A stretch of DNA of 64,000 nt from Azospirillum melinis (GTDB lineage Bacteria; Pseudomonadota; Alphaproteobacteria; Azospirillales; Azospirillaceae), in assembly GCF_013340935.1 (NCBI RefSeq), contig NZ_WHOS01000027.1:34490-98489 (forward strand), in the 5' to 3' direction. The position numbers were made by a program, and so were the translations under genes. Of this stretch, positions 61,006-64,000 are shown one piece after another. Below the pieces are notes generated by a model. It searched no databases. It saw only the letters and a list, made by a program, of their open reading frames with translations, and had not been told where the DNA came from. Position 1 is the first letter of the stretch. Each line of letters opens with the position of its first letter.

Positions 61006-62427
61006 TCAGCCCGGCGGCAGCAGGCGGCCGGGATTGAACAGATTCTGCGGATCCAGCGCCTGCTTCACCGCGCGCATCAGCGCCAGTTCGGCGGCAGGCT
61101 TGTAGCGCGCCATCTCGCCCAGCTGGACGCGGCCAACGCCGTGCTCGGCGCTGAAGGTGCCCCTTAGCCGGGCGGCCTCGTCGTTCACCGCATGACGGAT
61201 GGCGGCGGCGAGCGCCTCGCGGTCGGCAACCGCGTTCCAGGCGTCGAAGGTGAAGAAGGGGATGAAGTGGACGTTGCCGTCGCCGAGATGGGCGACGACG
61301 ATCGACGGCAGGTCCGGCACCAGCGCCCGCACCGCGGCGTTGGCGGCGTCGATGAAGGCGGGCACCGCCGACAGCGGCACCGCACAGTCGGTGGTCAGGC
61401 CGACGCCGGCCTTCTTGTTGGCCTCCGACACGCTGTGGCGCACTTCCCACATGGCGTGGCGCTGGGCGTCGCTGGCGGCCAGCGCCGCGTCGGTCAGCAG
61501 CCCGTCGCCGAAGGCGTCCTCCAGGATCAGCTGAAGCTCCATGTCCAGCGCGTCGCCGTCGCTGTTGTCCGACAGCTCGATCAGCACATGCCAGTCGGCC
61601 GAAGTCTCGAGCGGGCTGCGTCGGCCCGGAACCTGCTCCACCACCAGATCGAGCTGGAGGCGGTTGATCATCTCGAAGGCCGACAGCCGGGCGCCGCAGC
61701 GTTGCTGCACACGGGTCAGCAGAGTCAGCGCGTCGGCGGGATCGGCCATGCCGACCCAGGCGACGGCGTGGCGCGTCGGCAGCGGATGCAGCTTCAGCGT
61801 CGCCGCCGTGACGATGCCCAGCGTGCCTTCCGACCCGATGAACAGATGCTTCAGGTCGTAGCCGGTGTTGTTCTTGCGCAGGCCGTAGAGGCCCGACCAG
61901 ATCGTGCCGTCGGCCAGCACCACCTCCAGCCCCAGCACATTGTCGCGCGTGTTGCCGTAGCGCAGGACCGAGGTGCCGCCGGCGTTGGTCGCGATGGTCC
62001 CGCCGATCTGGCAGGAACCCTCGGCGCCCAGGCTGACCGGATAGAGCCGCCCCGCCGCCGCCGCTGCTTCCTGCACGGTGGCGAGCACGCAGCCGGCCTC
62101 GACCTCCATGGTGCTGTTGACCGGGTCGATGCTGCGCACCGCGCGCATCCGCGCCAGATTGAGGATGACCGGGGCGGGGCCGCTTTCCCATGGGGTGGCG
62201 CCGCCGCACAGGCTGGTGTTGCCGCCCTGCGGCAGGAGCGGAATCCCGTGCCGGGCGCAGCAGCGCACCACCGCCGCGACCTGTTCGGCATTCGCCGGCC
62301 GGACGAGGCAGAGGGCCGGCCCGCGGTAGCGCCCGCGCCAGTCTTCCGTCGCCGCGTCCAGGTCGGATTTGGATGTCAGAACGGCGTCGGCGCCGATCAG
62401 GCCCGACAGCTCAGCGATCACGTCCAC
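61006..62427 (-). CDS. FAD-linked 2-hydroxy-acid dehydrogenase (GlcD/D2HGDH-like)
   Basis: The 473-residue protein is a VAO-family flavoprotein. It shows PQGGNTSLCGG, the FAD-binding segments GTIATNAGGTSVLRYGNTRDNVLGLEVVL (two pieces) and GSEGTLGIVT, and a C-terminal HLGDGNVH and EHGVGR, where metal- or substrate-binding His residues lie. D-2-hydroxyglutarate, D-lactate or a similar D-hydroxy acid is a likely substrate. It is the first gene of the operon, with a palindromic operator in its upstream region. Confidence 0.92.
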   Translation of the reverse strand: MDVIAELSGLIGADAVLTSKSDLDAATEDWRGRYRGPALCLVRPANAEQVAAVVRCCARHGIPLLPQGGNTSLCGGATPWESGPAPVILNLARMRAVRSIDPVNSTMEVEAGCVLATVQEAAAAAGRLYPVSLGAEGSCQIGGTIATNAGGTSVLRYGNTRDNVLGLEVVLADGTIWSGLYGLRKNNTGYDLKHLFIGSEGTLGIVTAATLKLHPLPTRHAVAWVGMADPADALTLLTRVQQRCGARLSAFEMINRLQLDLVVEQVPGRRSPLETSADWHVLIELSDNSDGDALDMELQLILEDAFGDGLLTDAALAASDAQRHAMWEVRHSVSEANKKAGVGLTTDCAVPLSAVPAFIDAANAAVRALVPDLPSIVVAHLGDGNVHFIPFFTFDAWNAVADREALAAAIRHAVNDEAARLRGTFSAEHGVGRVQLGEMARYKPAAELALMRAVKQALDPQNLFNPGRLLPPG

Positions 62428-62459
62428 ACGCGATCTCCTTGATCTGCATAGTGTTTGTT

Positions 62460-62480
62460 TGTAATCGCTATTCGATTACA
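62460..62480. promoter_or_regulatory. Perfect 8-bp palindrome upstream of the hydroxy-acid operon
   Basis: TGTAATCG at 62460-62467 and CGATTACA at 62473-62480 flank CTATT, in an A/T-rich stretch 33 bases upstream of the first operon ATG. Its size and symmetry suit an IclR or similar dimeric regulator. It also overlaps a likely promoter region. Confidence 0.65.
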
Positions 62481-62716
62481 GCAACTGGAATATGATAGCG
62501 CGTGATTGGTGAGCCAACAATGCACTTTTTGCATAGAGACCGAATTTTTGGATAGACGGCGAAATTTCCGGGATGGAAGCGAATGCCGGTCGGCCCTTGC
62601 ATCACCGGGACGCCGCTCATGCGGCGGCGCGCACACTCGACCTGCGGTGGCGACCCTGCCATTATCCTGTGCTTGCGTGGTGCAACGGGGCGGTCCAGCC
62701 CCCAGGGCGAGAGTTG

Positions 62717-63655
62717 ATGAGCCTTTCGAGCGATACAGTGCCTACCGATCCATCGGCAGGGGCGAAGCCCAGGCAGAGCCGGCCGCCCTCCCGCCGGTTC
62801 GTCGTCATCGACTGCGAGACCACCGGGCTGTCGACGGCCGGCGGCGACCGCATGGTCAGCTTCGCGGCCATCGAGCTGGCGGATGCGGTCCCGACCGGCC
62901 GCAGTCTCAGCCTCATCTTCAATCCGGGGCGCAAGTCGAACCCGCATGCGCTGAGGGTGCATGGGCTGCCGGACCATCTGCTTCGCCACCAGGATCCCTT
63001 CCACAGCGTCGCCCAGGACATCCTCGGCTTCCTGCAAGGCGCGGTGCTGGTCGGCCACAATGTCGGCTTCGACATCGAGTTCCTGCGGCATGAGTTCGAA
63101 CTCTGCGGGATTCGCTGGATGGCGGGCCAATCGGTCTGCACCATGCAGCATGCCAGGGCGCAGGTGGCCGGGCGTGCATCGCTCGATGCGGTGGCGTCGC
63201 TGTTCGGCATCGATGTCGGGATCCGGGCGCGCTTCCACGGCGCCTTCGTCGATGCCGAGATCACCAGCCGTCTGTTCCAGAAGATGATCCTTGGCAGCAC
63301 CGAGATGCTGGCGGTTCCCCATCTGGCGCCGACGAACCAGATCGACCCGCCGCCGCTGGTCCTGCAACCGGCCGCTCCCATCACGCACGGCATCGATGGC
63401 TATGCCTTCGCCGTCACTGGCGAGCTGACCGGCCTGTCACGCGAGGCGGTGATGGCCCGCATCCAGACTCTGGGTGGACACTGGCATCACAGCGTCCGCA
63501 AGGACACCGACTATCTCGTCGTCGGCCATGCCCCCGGCGCCACCAAGCTGGACACCGCCGCCGCCCGGCGCGCCAAGTACGGCAAGCCCGACACCATCGA
63601 CGAGGCGCAGTTCTTCGCCATGGTCGCGGCGTCCGGCGCAGCCAAGCGGGCCTGA
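62717..63655 (+). CDS. DEDDh exonuclease with C-terminal BRCT-like domain
   Basis: The 312-residue protein has an N-terminal 3'-5' exonuclease domain of the DnaQ/RNase T type: Asp and Glu in VIDCETTGLS, Asp in GHNVGFDIEFL and the His and Asp in HGAFVDAEIT. These are the DEDDh residues. The last 85 residues look like a BRCT domain (YAFAVTGELTGLSREAVMARIQTLGGHW then DTDYLVVG). The combination resembles proofreading exonucleases acting in repair. ATG 62717 has GGGCGAGAG nearby. The gene is divergent from the FAD oxidase operon. Confidence 0.87.
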   Translation: MSLSSDTVPTDPSAGAKPRQSRPPSRRFVVIDCETTGLSTAGGDRMVSFAAIELADAVPTGRSLSLIFNPGRKSNPHALRVHGLPDHLLRHQDPFHSVAQDILGFLQGAVLVGHNVGFDIEFLRHEFELCGIRWMAGQSVCTMQHARAQVAGRASLDAVASLFGIDVGIRARFHGAFVDAEITSRLFQKMILGSTEMLAVPHLAPTNQIDPPPLVLQPAAPITHGIDGYAFAVTGELTGLSREAVMARIQTLGGHWHHSVRKDTDYLVVGHAPGATKLDTAAARRAKYGKPDTIDEAQFFAMVAASGAAKRA

Positions 63656-63674
63656 CGCCCGCCCGGCGTTTTTT
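63655..63674 (+). terminator. Rho-independent terminator of the exonuclease gene
   Basis: ACGCC at 63655-63659 pairs with GGCGT at 63665-63669 around CGCCC, followed by a T run (63669-63674). It directly follows the stop codon. Confidence 0.6.
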
Positions 63675-63873
63675 CATCCCACGCTTAGCGCCGGCCGGCG
63701 AAGGTGATAGGACTGGGGGACCCCAGTGTTTCATCCACCGGAGGAACGGCATGGCGCGGTGGCGGCGGTCCACCCGACTCGATTCCGAAACAATTGAGCA
63801 CAGGCGCCGCTCATCACGCCAAAACCTGCCCCCTTGCGGTCGCAGGGGCGGCGGATGGAACAGTGGAACAGGG
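63675..63873. other. Intergenic stretch before the insertion sequence
   Basis: No supported gene lies here. A G/C-rich section around 63680-63760 and a mixed section to 63873 have no clear promoter or repeat. It may be the flank into which the element inserted. Confidence 0.4.
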
Positions 63874-64000
63874 TGGAGTGCCCCCTGAAACTGAGACAGT
63901 GTTAAAGTGTTCCGGTTCTCTGATGGAGAGGACCGATGGGAGAGAAGCGAAGTTTGGAGTTCAAGGTTTCGCTGGTTCGACGGCTTGAAGCTGGCGAGCG
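63874..64000 (+). mobile_element. Left end of an IS3-like insertion sequence (partial)
   Basis: The left end begins near TGGAGTGCCCCCTGAAACTG at 63874, a terminal sequence typical of IS3-family elements (starting with TG and with a CCCC run). The first transposase reading frame starts 62 bases inside. The rest of the element lies beyond the window, so the partner end and target duplication cannot be seen. Confidence 0.7.
63936..64000 (+). CDS. Transposase OrfA, N-terminal fragment (IS3-family type)
   Basis: Only 21 complete codons are in the window. The chain begins MGEKRSLEFKVSLVRRLEAG, a helix-turn-helix start typical of small IS3-family transposase subunits. GGAGAGG precedes the ATG. The gene is cut by the window edge. 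Confidence 0.65.
   Translation, partial: MGEKRSLEFKVSLVRRLEAGE

Overview
The window is high-GC DNA with dense operons, frequent 4-base ATGA overlaps and mostly G/C third codon positions. Gene content (AtoSC with an ato operon, sigma-54 promoter, large repeat protein, MCP, polyamine-type ABC operon) suggests an alphaproteobacterium, most likely Rhodospirillales near Azospirillum. That placement is inference from gene style, not a database result. No rRNA, tRNA or CRISPR array was seen.

Layout. 1-2.7 kb: the end of a pentameric-channel-like membrane protein, an HTH/coiled-coil protein with an acidic DPF-rich tail, and a degenerate receiver fused to a MarR-like DNA-binding domain. 3.2-9.0 kb: a tightly coupled five-gene cluster (Cache-type membrane sensor, a sensor-HAMP-MFS fusion, a Tat-exported substrate-binding protein, a GNAT acyltransferase and an ATP-grasp ligase). 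It looks like an undescribed sense/make/export or sense/take-up system. 9.1-11.2 kb: two genes sharing an N-terminal module, the second ending in an RGS-like domain (rare in bacteria), and a small Cys-rich protein. 11.3-12.3 kb is decayed DNA with a frameshifted ABC ATPase fragment. 12.3-25.1 kb: a TPR-glycosyltransferase, divergent from a TIGR03032-like protein and a 3157-residue protein with FG-GAP repeats and about 100 repeats of 26 residues.

25.2-32.9 kb: atoS-atoC, then a sigma-54 promoter with upstream palindromes and atoDAEB for short-chain acyl/acetoacetate uptake and breakdown to acetyl-CoA. 33-35 kb: a small unknown protein and a chemoreceptor. 35.0-41.4 kb (minus): a five-gene phospholipid operon (TetR, LplT/PlsC/acyl-ligase fusion, CDP-alcohol phosphatidyltransferase, acyltransferase, CdsA), every junction an ATGA overlap. 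41.6-43.8 kb: DUF350, DUF1190 and glutathionylspermidine-synthetase-like genes. 43.8-49.5 kb (minus): NAD salvage genes (NadM-Nudix, NadE, PncB, nicotinamidase) and a small conserved gene. 49.5-53.4 kb (minus): Lrp regulator, FAD amine oxidase, and an amino-acid ABC binding protein and permease with no ATPase. 53.6-62.4 kb (minus): a polyamine-type ABC importer with fused permease, two hydroxy-acid oxidases, a DapA-family aldolase/lyase and an IclR regulator, probably one uptake-and-catabolism operon. 62.7-63.7 kb: a DEDDh exonuclease with a BRCT-like end. The right edge enters an insertion sequence.
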